In this document: one piece after another, positions 21,277 to 32,188 of the stretch
Layout of the letters: every line of letters begins with the position of its first letter
How positions within the stretch are numbered: position 1 is the first letter of the stretch
Assembly: GCA_010094025.1 (NCBI GenBank)
Contig: ML991799.1
Location: forward strand, 124,001 to 188,000
Direction of reading: 5' to 3'
Length of the DNA: 64,000 bases
From: Viridothelium virens
Lineage: Eukaryota; Ascomycota; Dothideomycetes; Trypetheliales; Trypetheliaceae
The notes under the pieces: model-generated
Told to the model about the DNA's origin: nothing
Database searches by the model: none
Seen by the model: the letters and a program-made list of their open reading frames with translations, nothing else
Program-made: the position numbers and the translations under genes

Positions 21277-23559
21277 ATGTCCGATTCCATCTCGGTGAGG
21301 CTGGACGCCTCGTCGTCACAAGAGGCCATCGCCACGCGAGATTTGAACATTATTTATGGATCCCGCATACCCATCGGACGTGCTTCATCCTGCGAAAGCA
21401 AAGGCCTTGTGGCGAACCGCAATAATGCATACTTCAATTGTCCAGTTGTCTCGCGAACACATGCAGAGTTATTTGTCAAGCTTGAAAACGGCCGGCCCTC
21501 ACTCTACATTTCCGATCTCAATTCGATGCATGGTACTTATGTCAATGGAGTTAAGCTTGATAAAAACTGTCACTCCAAGCTGTCCGACGGAGACGTTCTG
21601 AGGATCGGGTCCGAGGTTCAACGTGACGAGCACCATTTTCGACCCCTGAAGTACACTGTGAGGCTGAGCCCTGGCATAAAAACCCACCAAGCATCCAGTA
21701 CCGACAAAAATTCGAACGTCGAGGTCCGCAGTTTCGAGGTCCCAGACTCTACAGATGACGAATACGACAGTAATGGTTGCGACGAGTCAGACTCCAACGA
21801 ATCATCATCATCCGCTGCCGAACGAGGCTCACCTGTTCCCAGTAATGGAATTGCGATTCCGACTTCCCAGCAGGACCGACCAGCTCATGTGCTCAGTCAG
21901 AAAGACACCTATTCAAACGATGTCAGCGGCGCTAAATTGAACGAGTCGCTTGACCACCACGAAAGTAACGTCCCTGATAGCTTCGCCAACGTCCCCAGTG
22001 TATCCGACGATGATGAGACTCATGAGCAATCAGAAATCTATTCAGAAGCCTCGGCATCCCCTGCAGACTCAGTGATGGATGATGATGTCTACTCGCAATG
22101 GGATAGATCTTCCAGCATCGATGAGGAGGAGGGCCCCGAGGAAGATCCAACTAGAGACGATGCACCACAAGAATATTTGAAACCATCCGCATCCTTTGAA
22201 AAGCAAGCATCGATTGCAGCCAGCCAAGGGCAAGAGAGTGACACTCACGGCAAGACTATGCCCGGCTACCCAAGTACAGATCTGGGTGGGATATCACATA
22301 CACCAACTGCCCTATGGGAAAACTGGTCATGTTCATCTAGAATGCCGATGATACCATCAATGCAGACCTACCCAGATCCCGGCTCCACATCCCGAAACTC
22401 CATCTACTCGAAGGTACAGAATGGCAATATCTTGAAACCCATTCCTTATCCTGCCAGTTCCTCGGAAGCCATCTCGCACATGGCGGACGGTAGCTTCTGT
22501 ACGCCAGGCTTCAGACTCAGCGATCCCTTCGGTTTGGCTACCACGGCGCCTCAAGACCAGTCACCGTATAGCCAGGTGCTGGGTCTTGACTCTGATGCCA
22601 GCTTCTCGGCTACCCCTTATCAGGCCAACCGGTTTGCTCATGGCTTGTCTGCATTCCACCAATGGAAATCCACCCCTTCGTTCTACAGATCTGATAGCGA
22701 CAAACAATCAAAGGATTTGCCGTCCAAACAGACTCTTCATTCTGAACTGCCATTCTGTCCCTCAAATACCGCTCAATCACTTAAGGAGAGCCCAAAAAGC
22801 CCGGAACTCATTGAGGAACCGCCATTAGAAGACGTGAAGCAGCTGGGTGGAAATACTCACCACTCAGCAAGTAACAAAGAGTCAAAGAGTGCTTTACGCA
22901 TCTGTGATCTTGTTGATAGTTTGGGGACGAAAGAAAGCAGGAGCACCAACTCAGCTATCGGAACGAAGCGAAAATCTTGCGCGGACACTGATTCGCGTAA
23001 TTCTTCAAGGCCTACAAGTCCTTCAACCACCCACCCCCAAGCAGTCTCCGCTAAGGAGGTGCGCAAGCCTGTGATCAACTCTGCCAAGGATGAACTTGCT
23101 GCTGAGTCCCCACTTTCTCCGGGTGAAGTGAGTGAGAATGATTTAAAGGCTATGGAGATAATGGATGCCTTTGACGATGGAGACGCCGTTCCCACTCTGC
23201 AATACTCAGAAGAGACCGAAAAATCGGCAGTCAAGCAATCAGATCCTATCAAGCAAAGTGTAGGAACTCAATACCCTAGCAACCAAGCTTCAAGCGCGGG
23301 GAACGTGGAGCAGACGCTGCCAAAGTCAGAGGAGACGATTCGAGTACCGGTCCAGTCCACTCAGTCCATTGCACAGAACCAAGAGGAGCCTCCAAAGAAA
23401 AAGATCAAGTTGGATGCTGAAACCCCTAGAATCATTGAACGAGTGCAACCCAAGAAGTCCAGACTTGCCGCCGTTACCTCAGCAGCCGCATGGGCTGCGG
23501 TTGGAAGCGTTGCTACACTGACTGCGCTTGCCAACCTTCCAGATACTTTTTTCCAGTAG
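21277..23559 (+). CDS. Large FHA-domain protein with hydrophobic C-terminal tail
   Basis: A single exon of 760 residues from the first in-frame ATG (MSDSISVRL). Residues about 15-125 form an FHA phosphothreonine-binding domain: IPIGRASSC with the conserved Gly-Arg, PVVSRTHAEL (the S-R-T-H core that contacts the phosphopeptide), then LNSMHGTYVNGVKL. The following roughly 600 residues are Ser/Asp/Glu/Pro-rich and probably disordered. Near the end, PPKKKIKLD is a nuclear-localisation-like basic stretch. The last about 30 residues, RLAAVTSAAAWAAVGSVATLTALANLP, are hydrophobic enough for a membrane tail anchor. FHA proteins with tail anchors include the STRIPAK subunits SLMAP/Far9/Far10, but these carry coiled coils, which I do not see here. 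The cellular role is therefore unknown. Confidence 0.85.
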   Translation: MSDSISVRLDASSSQEAIATRDLNIIYGSRIPIGRASSCESKGLVANRNNAYFNCPVVSRTHAELFVKLENGRPSLYISDLNSMHGTYVNGVKLDKNCHSKLSDGDVLRIGSEVQRDEHHFRPLKYTVRLSPGIKTHQASSTDKNSNVEVRSFEVPDSTDDEYDSNGCDESDSNESSSSAAERGSPVPSNGIAIPTSQQDRPAHVLSQKDTYSNDVSGAKLNESLDHHESNVPDSFANVPSVSDDDETHEQSEIYSEASASPADSVMDDDVYSQWDRSSSIDEEEGPEEDPTRDDAPQEYLKPSASFEKQASIAASQGQESDTHGKTMPGYPSTDLGGISHTPTALWENWSCSSRMPMIPSMQTYPDPGSTSRNSIYSKVQNGNILKPIPYPASSSEAISHMADGSFCTPGFRLSDPFGLATTAPQDQSPYSQVLGLDSDASFSATPYQANRFAHGLSAFHQWKSTPSFYRSDSDKQSKDLPSKQTLHSELPFCPSNTAQSLKESPKSPELIEEPPLEDVKQLGGNTHHSASNKESKSALRICDLVDSLGTKESRSTNSAIGTKRKSCADTDSRNSSRPTSPSTTHPQAVSAKEVRKPVINSAKDELAAESPLSPGEVSENDLKAMEIMDAFDDGDAVPTLQYSEETEKSAVKQSDPIKQSVGTQYPSNQASSAGNVEQTLPKSEETIRVPVQSTQSIAQNQEEPPKKKIKLDAETPRIIERVQPKKSRLAAVTSAAAWAAVGSVATLTALANLPDTFFQ

Positions 23560-24087
23560 TGAAGCAATGATGCGGCATCCGGCAGCAGAAGGTATCAGTG
23601 TGAGGAGCTCACCCTGCATTAAGGAATTTGCGTCGGGAGGGGCGTCCAGTTACAGAACTTTTCTACATGGAGGAATGGAGTTGATATTCGGTCGTGTGAT
23701 GGATTTTCTTCTATCTTGTCTCGTGGACCGTGGATGAGGCCACAGTTCAATCGACCAGTCTCTAAGCACAATCCTGCGCAGACTCTTAGTCTCCTATGTC
23801 CCTCTTTCTCAACACTCGGTCTATGTGCTTGCGGCGTTTTGGAACGGCGACGAGTGGCTTACAGGGAGTTGTGCTGCCAGCTTACTATCACTCACGAATT
23901 CATGCTAGGTAGACATAGGATGGGCCCTTCACTTTTCATTTGTTCACCTCATCCAGAAATACAAATAATCTAAACAACTCTGTTGACCTTGACCCTGATT
24001 CTGCTTGCTTTTGGTTCGATACTTGTTTAATAATCGGTTTGTCCTGCTATCGAGGCCGCGCTACTACATTTCTACGTCATCTAAAAC
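23560..24087. other. 3' region of the FHA gene, no other gene seen
   Basis: No motif-bearing open frame. It probably contains the FHA gene's 3' UTR and the promoter of the tentative small gene starting at 24088. Confidence 0.5.
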
Positions 24088-24590
24088 ATGTCTTCGTAAG
24101 TTCCTTCCGTCGTCATTCGACCCAGAATGCTGGCTGCCGTACTTGCACACCCTTAAATTGACAATTCCTACTTAAAAAGAAAGCCTTGGCATATTCAAAG
24201 AACAAAAGTGGGAGCCCGTGTACAGTAAGTGATAATTCAGCCAAAGGAAAATGAACGATGAGTCATCGTCTAATCTCTCTACGGTGATTATGTGCCTGTG
24301 ACCTCGTCGTTCATAAAGCCGTTCGGCGAATGCAGCTATTGACTTCACAAGCAGGTCGCTCTTGGCGGGAAACTTGAAAACGCTGCAGCTTGTTCAACAG
24401 GTGAATATTCTTGCGTTCAACCGTAGTTCCATCTCGACGCGGCATGGTGACATGCAATTTACTCATGACTACTCAATTAGGCCTGATACATATCGTATCA
24501 TTCCTTTTTGCCTCCCTCGCTGCTTACTCTCGAACTCGTCCCCGTCGCGTCGAAAGGTTTGGAATTCTGCCTAATGTCAGCTTGCCTTGA
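24088..24590 (+). CDS. Tentative four-exon small membrane protein with an 8-nt first exon
   Basis: A phase-consistent model of 81 residues: 24088-24095 (ATGTCTTC), 24184-24224, 24336-24422 and 24481-24590. The first two introns begin GTAAGT; the third begins GTAGTT and ends CAATTAG after a CATGACTAC branch-like site. The product would start MSSLGIFKEQKWEPVY, continue SLLAGNLKTLQLVQQ, and have one membrane-like segment, LIHIVSFLFASLAAY, followed by a basic stretch RTRPRRVERF. Size, single span and many tiny exons are typical of small mitochondrial or ER membrane subunits, but I recognise no family. The acceptor of exon 2 (AAAG) is poor, and an alternative AAAAAG three bases upstream changes the N-terminal reading. 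Confidence 0.4.
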
Positions 24591-25591
24591 TCATCGAGTA
24601 CGGCTCTCGCGCAAAGTCAAGGGCTAAGGTACCTACAGGCAGGCTGCCTACCTAGCACATGATGCCTCAGATTTTAGGCCCTACTGTAACGTCACACATC
24701 CAACGAAATCAATTGTATGGTGATCTGCTAATCACTTTCCCAGTTCTATTGACAAAAAGTCTCGAGGAGCAGAGCAGCACTCAGCTGTATGCGCTCGCCA
24801 CGTTGTACCAAGTTTATGATTTCCCCCTCCTGCTTCTACGCTATGGTTCAATATGAGATCTGCACGATGTCTATCAAAGAAAAGCGTCAATGCTCTGCCG
24901 AATGGGAAATTTCCCGAGTTAGCTTGATACCGTTGAGCTGGAGCATTGGGGTGGAGCGAACATTCCGATCAGCGGGTACCACTAGGTCTAATCGATGAAG
25001 CTCCACTGTAGCCTAACTAGGGACCCTCTTTGTTTTCGCCGTACAGGCGCAAGGTTGAGCCTTTTCCTGCCTGTCCAATTGGTTCGTGGACTTAGCGAAG
25101 TCTCGGCGTTGTGAGAAATCCTAGTGTCCAGTTACAGGACGTGATCGAAGGAGCCCGCTCAAAATTTCTGGGCGGCTGGCTCATATGACCACTTCGCTTA
25201 TTTCTACTGGTCCCAGGGCCCGCTCAAAAGACTGCTTTCGTGGAGGCTGATGCGGATGATAGATTCTTTCGTTTTGCTTGGATGAGGACCCGGCTCTAGA
25301 AAATGCTGTCTCTACAGACAGCACTGCTGATAGAATTCCTCGAATCAGAATGTTTTATTCTGCTTACGTCTCGGGTCTAGTAATACACTAGTAAGAAGCA
25401 TCAGAACATCTAGCATCGCCCTGTTGGGGGAATATAAAGGGAGTCCTTATCAGAGTTCTTGCTTTGACGATATCTACAACGGCCTCCTGGTATCTTCAAA
25501 CTGCATTAATCCCCTACGGTCATCATTTACTGCTGCAGTGACCTCCGTCAAGCCTCTCGATAATCGTCTTTGGCATTCAGATCGGACCGAA
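24591..25591. other. Intergenic, no gene recognised
   Basis: No convincing coding sequence on either strand. The right end contains a TATA-like box listed separately. Confidence 0.45.
25433..25438 (+). promoter_or_regulatory. TATA-like box upstream of the small Cys-rich gene
   Basis: TATAAA in the context gggaaTATAAAggg lies about 154 bp upstream of the ATG at 25592. Position and G-rich flanks fit a fungal TATA element, though such hexamers are frequent by chance. Confidence 0.35.
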
Positions 25592-25935
25592 ATGGCATTA
25601 AACCCCGGAACGCTCACCAGCTCCGCGGCTCAGCCAACGTCCTCGAGCGGCAGACACAGCTGTATCGGCGGACAGATACCGCAGACCTGCAGTATCTGTG
25701 GAGGACATCCACTAGTGTAAGCGCTATCTTCTACGATCTTCCCTCAAGCCATTGTTCTACTGGCGGTTCCGTGCAGAGGAACAAGGCTAAGGCAGAACCA
25801 TGCTTTAGCTATCGTGGAGGCCAATGTCGGAATTGTAACGATGCCGGTGTCGTCTTCGTCAAATGCCCCCAATGTCAGGGTCAACATTCCTCTGATACTT
25901 CCTCTCAGGGTCAGCAGGCCTCTCGTACCCTATAG
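25592..25935 (+). CDS. Tentative small Cys-rich protein with paired CxxC motifs
   Basis: Two exons, 25592-25716 and 25779-25935, give 93 residues in phase with a GTAAGC donor and a GCAGAG acceptor; an alternative junction (CTA|GTGTAA with GTGCAG) also keeps frame and changes only one or two residues. The first exon ends with CSICGGHPL and the second contains CRNCNDAGVVFVKCPQCQG, two CxxC pairs separated by about ten residues as in zinc-ribbon or DnaJ-type zinc fingers. The tail is Gln/Ser-rich. There is no signal peptide. No family recognised. The regular Cys spacing and phase closure support it; nothing else does. Confidence 0.4.
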
Positions 25936-27650
25936 TACATTAGCATAAGGCAACAAGATTGGTACAAGGACGGGAGAGATGACGATCTCGAGGTGTTCAA
26001 GTTTTCGGGATTAGAGGATTTGGAATGCCACTGAGAAAAAGCGAGGTGCAGATACGGGATGGTTGATTCGTCGGGAGAAGCTAGTCAAGGCAGAAGCTAT
26101 GCATGTGAGTTGCCAACATGTCTAGTCGCATGGCTTTGTAAAACCTTCTCGAGTTAGATAGTGAAGATTTGTTCACCTCTTACTTGTCCAAGACGACTTT
26201 CAAGTGACACAGTCCGAAAGGCGGCCAGGCGTAAACGTACGTTATTTTCAGCTGCCGCTTCCGAGATCAGCCTCTTGCATCAGAATTTCGCAACAGTGAA
26301 ATTTCTTGGGATCCCGGTCCACTTGTCAATCTCGATTGTGCATCACTATGCGGCCTACCGTCCGTCTGTCTCAATTCTCAGCTCTAACAACCCCGGACCG
26401 GGTCGATTTGCGCGTTCCATCCTTGAGAGATACTCGACAAGATGACCAAGAACATGCGCTAAGTGCCGGTCTTTTGCTCACCTTGGTAAATAAAGCCACG
26501 AAGATATCTCTTAGACCAAATCTTCCGAATGAATCCCCGACGACGAAGCGAAGCGTTAACCGAACGACATCGACGTAGCTGGAGTCGTACTTCCCTGTGC
26601 AACGCCTATCTTTTAACGTCAGCAACCCAGTGTCGTCTGGATTTCCAAATGATCCACCATGAACAGCTGTTCTTGGAGAGTCTCTAGGCCATTCGCTCGT
26701 TCAGTGATGCCAGTGCGAGCTGATTCTGGACAAAGGTGATGCCTCCCAAAAATTAACTTGTTCTAATATACAGGGAATCATTGCTCAACAACAGAACAAT
26801 TTAGGTAGTTAGGTATGTAGACGACGAACGAACGAATGCCAAGGCCTTGAAGGCTTCTGAGATCCGGGATCAAATTCGCTGACCTGATCCTAGAGAATTC
26901 AGGTGTTGGTACGGAGTAGTTTAAGAGAAGGTCATGGCCTCGGGATCGTTACGCTAGATCAATGGCCCGGCACTTGCGCTAGCAGCCGAAGTCCCATGCA
27001 ACTTTCCTCTCGTCTGCATGTATCAAAAAAGCCCCATCTATTTTGGGAGATGAATGTCAGGGGGAGCCTTCGGCGCAGAGCCACGGCCACCTCCAAAGAT
27101 TTTCTGCAAGGCTCGACGGCCATTTGCGCTGCCTGAATGGCGCGGACAATATGCCTCAGACCGCCGCGAACGTTGTAAGGAAAGGTGCATTGACGAATTT
27201 GGGAGCCATTTTCAAGAATATTCTCCCGAAACCACCGTCAGCATACGGCTATCTAGGTAATTACTCTGATTCCTCCCGCACCATAGATCGCTTTAGGCGC
27301 ACAGCGGTCCACCAGAGCCACCAAAGATTTGAGCGCCTAGATCGTCGTAATCCAGCCCCTTCCCACATCCCCGATCCACCACCCCAATACTCTCCGCCTC
27401 CACGGGATAGTAGAGAACATGGCTCAGCACGCGCAGGCTGCAAGGATCTAGCTTGACCTTGAGCCTTTTTCATAAAGAACGGGCTCTAACGTACGCTTCC
27501 CGCGCAGTGAAGGTAATTTTCAATTTCATTGTAACTCCACTTACTCGGCAATGTCCTGCCAAGACTGTTGGTGAACCAATATCATCCAATCTTCTTGGTT
27601 GTTTTGCTTGATCACTGCTACCGTTACCAGAGTCTGGACAAGTTATCACA
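25936..27650. other. 1.7 kb with no recognisable gene
   Basis: Several open frames of 70-140 codons, for example 27043-27456 on the plus strand with a Pro-rich end (PPPQYSPPP), and its antisense frame. None has a known motif or joins convincingly with others. It contains the promoter of the membrane protein gene on the right. Confidence 0.4.
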
Positions 27651-28712
27651 ATGCCAAACCGGACTGATTACGAATGGAAGAAGCGGTTTCTCATTCCATT
27701 CTGGATTCTCGAGCTATTTTGGGCCATCATCGATACAGCTGCAACTGCTGTGGTTCTCACAGTCGTTGACGATGATAGCAATCAGATTGATTCTATCCTT
27801 GAAGACAACGGCAACGGTGATGTTGTTGGAACGTACAAAAAGCCACTTATAGCGTATGTCGGGTACCAATCTTGCAATTCTTGCAAAGTGCTAATGGGCT
27901 ATCTTTAGAGCGTCTGCTGTGCTGCTGGTTTTCTACGCTGTAATTATTTTGCTTACCGTCGTGGAGATGATTCTTTACTGCGTACATCGACTGAAACCAG
28001 TCTTATTCCTCGTCTTCAATGTGTACAAAGTGACTTTTTGGCTTGTCCTTCTCATCATGACCATTGTCAACGTTGTGAGGGAGGATTATGATCAGCCTGC
28101 GGCAATTATTTCCACTATAATATTGTGAGTCATTTAGCAGTTCTTATCCCAGTGGAAATTCTCGGCAGTTCACTAACCGAAGGTGTCTCTGATAGCCTAT
28201 GCTTCGTCGGGCCCTTGATTTACGGTGCTATTATCTATCACCATTTCCGTCGCTCTGGTCCCCAAACCGCTGGCCTTGGACGAACCTATACCGCTCTTGG
28301 TAGGCAAGGTCCTGGCGCAGGTTCGGAAGGTGTCTCTCGTCTCAATCCTTTCAACGATTCCTCCTACGAAACCCGCAGCACATACTCCAGCACTTCTTTC
28401 CGCAATGAATCCGCTACCGAAATGGGCGTTATGCCAGGTACTTCATCACCCAGGTACGGAAACAGTGGGCCGCCAGCAGCAGCAGTAGGCGCAGTGAGCA
28501 GAGCAGACAGTAGAGCAGAGTCCCATGGAGGCTCAGCCAACGAATATTATGAACCGTACGCTCCAGACAGGATCGGGGGTTATGAGAGCTATAGGGCGCC
28601 TCCAGCTGCAGCAAGCGCGAGCCAGCATAAAGGCCAGGATGATGAATTAGGGTATGGGATCGGGGAAGTCGTCTCACAAAGTAGGGCGAGAGGAAGAGAA
28701 GACGTGATCTGA
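27651..28712 (+). CDS. Four-span fungal membrane protein, function unknown
   Basis: Three exons join in phase: 27651-27853, 27909-28124 and 28196-28712, 311 residues. Introns use GTATGT/TTTAG and GTGAGT/GATAG. Residues 1-150 hold about four membrane segments: FLIPFWILELFWAIIDTAAT, AVLLVFYAVIILLTVVEMIL, VTFWLVLLIMTIVNVV and LCFVGPLIYGAIIYHHF. The C-terminal half is hydrophilic, rich in Ser, Gly, Ala and Tyr, with no domain seen, and probably cytosolic. Each intron falls close to a membrane segment border. The layout resembles MARVEL-like four-span proteins, but I see no diagnostic residue, so this is only a comparison. Confidence 0.8.
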
Positions 28713-29380
28713 GGGCATTGGACAGAGCATACGGTCATTGCTCACGATGTTCATGAGCGATGCACTTACCTTGGGTTCCTTTACCTTGGACCTTTGAGCC
28801 TTCTAGCAAAAGTGACGCTTCGGAATCCAACAGCATTGTTTAATCTCAGAATCTTTCAGATGCAGCGTTCACGTGCAATACCGGCGAAGTGGATACCCCA
28901 TGCATGTCTTGACCTAGAGGCAAAGCTGGATACCCATTGGGCAAAATTGTGCCAATCGCCATCATCGTCGAATCACCGGGGACACGTAGGCGCGGCCAGG
29001 GCATGAATGAGGGGCACGTCTGTTTTGGTGAAGCGAATGTGTAGATAATCATAGTCCATCTTGAAAATCATCAGCATTGCCCTGACCTTGGAGAGTGTTG
29101 ACGAGAATAGTTGAGTGCGGCAGTACTTCTGACGTAGGTCACCGCGAGTTCAGCTATTCCCGGCAAAGCGCCGAAGAACTTTCTGGAATTTCTAATCACT
29201 TGCAGAAGTCTCACTGCCTTGTCGCGGCCGACAAGATTCACTCCAGATCAGCTCCTGGGGAGGCCGAGCATGACCAGGCGTGACATCCAAATCTTGGTCG
29301 GGTACGCCGTTGTTTGGTAGCTGCTCTGAAAAGTTCAGTGCCTAGTGTGGCTTGAGTCCCTCACAAGGCTCCCCTCTATC
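28713..29380. other. Intergenic, no gene recognised
   Basis: No motif-bearing frame. Holds the 3' region of the membrane protein gene and the promoter of the co-chaperone gene. Confidence 0.5.
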
Positions 29381-31568
29381 ATGAAGAATCTATTTTCCAA
29401 ATCCAAGAAACTGCCAAACCAAGATCCCGGAAGTCCTCGACACAGCACCGAATTCAGCACACCACCATCCTCGCCTGACAAGAAAAGTCCCAAAAAGCCG
29501 GCGAGAGACGGAGACTACGAACGCAGGACAAGCCCGTCGAGACCAAAAGCACGTCACACCCGCTCCGACTCCAAATCCTCCAGACGACTGTCAGCGGGGT
29601 CTCATCCATTAAATCGGCCACTCGAGGAGCTGAGGAGGTCATCTTATTTCAACACTATGAGTGAGCCAATGGACGTGGACCGGGATAGCCCCGTTTCCAG
29701 CAGTCCGCCTGAGAAATCTCCAGTCGCTAATGGATTAAACGGAGACGACCACAAAGAGGATGCGCCTCCACTACCTCCTCCACATCGAATACCAACCAGT
29801 CCTCAGCAAGAAAATGGCCCGCAGCTGTCACCTTCTGCGGATGCCGAGGCGTACAAGGCGGCAGGAAACAAATTCTTCAAGGCAAAAGAGTACAGCCGTG
29901 CAATTCAGGAATATAGCAAAGGTTGGTTTATACGTTACCATTTCTCTTATCAACTTCGTGGCATGGAATATATAGGTCAAGGAGGCTCTTTGAATACTAC
30001 TATGCTATTGCATGTAGTGTTATTCTAAGTGATATTTTGATGGTAAACACAAAGGGTGATTCAGGCTGACTACGCGAATTTTTGCAGCCATCGACGCCGA
30101 TTCTTCATCGTCTACTTATCGCTCCAATCGAGCAGCGGCTTATATGTCTGCCGAGCGATATGCAGAAGCACTGGAAGACTGCAAGACAGCCAATGAGCTC
30201 GAACCAAACAATACAAAAATCCTCCACCGCCTTGCCCGAGTATATACTTCTCTCGGACAACCACAAGAAGCACTGGACACTTATTCACAAATTCAGCCAC
30301 CTGTGTCAGTAAAGGACAAGGCTCCTGCTCAATCAATGATGCAACATATTAAGCAAGCCGAGGATTCTTTACGGACGGGAACGTCGGGATCAATGGTGCT
30401 GCATGCTCTCGACCAAGCAGCGCGAAACCTTGGCTCTGGCGTTGATATGCCCAGAAAGTGGAAGCTGATGCGTGGGGAGGCTTATCTCAAGATGGGTAAT
30501 GTGAATGCGTTGGGTGATGCCCAGAATGTGGCGATGTCACTACTCCGCAGCAACAGTCAAGACCCAGAGGCATTGGTTCTGCGTGGACGAGCACTATATG
30601 CACAAGGAGATAATGAAAAAGCCATCCAACACTTTAGGCAGGCGTTGAGCTGCGATCCCGATTTCAAAGATGCGGTAAAATATCTGCGGATGGTGCAGAA
30701 GCTAGACCGGATGAAGGAGGAAGGTAATTCCAGCTTCAAGACTGGGAAGTACCAGCAGGCTGTGGACACGTACACGCAGGCTCTGGAGGTCGATCCCCTG
30801 AATAAGGGCACGAACTCGAAGATTCTCCAGAATCGAGCCTTGTGCTTATCGAAGCTGAAGAAGCACAAGGAAGCCATTGCCGATTGTACACGTGCGCTTG
30901 AGCTCGACCCATCATACACCAAAGCGCGCAAAACCAGGGCAAAGGCTTTGGGTGAGTCGGGCGATTGGGAAGAAGCTGTACGCGAGTTGAAGTCCATCCA
31001 AGAGGCCAATGCCTCCGAGCCTGGCATTGCAAAAGATATTCGCAATGCTGAGATGGAACTTAAGAAGAGCAAACGAAAGGACTATTACAAAATACTCGGA
31101 GTTGAGAAGGATGCTGGCGATAATGAGATAAAGAAAGCATACAGGAAATTAGCTATCGTGCACCATCCGGACAAGAACCCGGGCGATGAGGAGGCCGCCA
31201 ATCGATTCAAGGATATTGGGGAGGCATATGAGACGTTGAGCGATCCTCAGTATGTCGTACATGATAGTTCGTCATCGGATATGATATTGACTTGTCTCCA
31301 CAGGAAGCGACAACGTTATGATAGCGGAGAAGACCTCATTGACCCGTCTGAAATGTTTGGTGGAGCAAGTGGAGGCTTCGGTGGTGGTATGCCAGGAGGC
31401 ATGAACATCAGCCCGGAGATGCTGTTCAACATGATGGGGGGCGGAGGAGGGGGCGGTGGCGGTTTCTCGTTCTCGACTGGCGGCGGTCCCAGCCCATTCG
31501 GTGCTGCTGGAATGGGCGGAGCTGGACGGCGAGGGGGACCGCAGTTCTCGAAAGGCTTTCCATTCTAG
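29381..31568 (+). CDS. TPR-J-domain co-chaperone (DNAJC7 / TPR2 type)
   Basis: Three exons join in phase: 29381-29921, 30088-31249 and 31304-31568, 655 residues. The first about 165 residues are Ser/Pro/Lys-rich and likely disordered. TPR repeats follow: [40 protein letters not shown], a middle set, and a second cluster with [20 protein letters not shown] and [17 protein letters not shown]. The J domain is [21 protein letters not shown]...[12 protein letters not shown] with the HPD tripeptide that stimulates Hsp70 ATPase. The end is Gly/Met/Phe-rich. Human DNAJC7 and its relatives pass clients between Hsp70 and Hsp90 through these TPRs. The last intron (54 bp) interrupts the J domain between helix III and helix IV (SDPQ|KRQRYD) and contains no in-frame stop. 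Confidence 0.93.
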
Positions 31569-32188
31569 AAGGGTTTGTGTAATGCTTCTCATATCCCCCC
31601 TTCTCATCCCGATCAAGTCTCAGTGGAGTGTTCTGGTTATTGTCTACCGTGGGAGCAGTTTCCTGGACAGCTAGTAACGTTCTGATCGTTACTCAGATTG
31701 CAAGTTTTCTCTCTACGTAGCTGTGTGCATGGCTATGGGCGCATTCATAATGATAGAGATCTCCCAGGGGCGTTGAAGTAGTTGCAATACGGCTTTTCTA
31801 TGTGTGGGGAGTCGTGTAAATTTTCACAGGCGCGCAATCAATATTATATAGAGCCAAGGGTCAATTCTCCTTTCTTCGGCTGTGCCGTCAACGTGTCTCT
31901 ATTAGCATCAACTCCTTTCACTTGAGGTAGGGATTGGGCCCATGGCTGGTTGGTAGACGAAAGCCGGGGGACGGCAACCCAGAATGATGCGCGTGATCGT
32001 CACTGGGATACGCGAGACGCGCTAAGCTCTCCCCATAACGCGAAAACAGGGACAATTAGCGCCCATGGCGCCAGACAATCGTCACTCCCTTATGCCAATG
32101 CCGCCTCGTGTTCATTCCTCCGAGATGCCCACGATGCCAATTGCACAATTTCACGAGTCTTATTTCCAATAACCACATTGCACAAATT
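31569..32188. other. Intergenic, no gene recognised
   Basis: 3' region of the co-chaperone gene and promoter of the lectin gene. A plus-strand open frame from 31950 to 32777 in another phase overlaps the lectin; it is Pro/Ser/Thr-rich and looks like a by-product of the GC-rich lectin sequence. Confidence 0.5.

Noticed and set aside
27043-27456. Pro-rich open frame
   Set aside because: Low-complexity composition, antisense frame equally open, no motif or splice partner.
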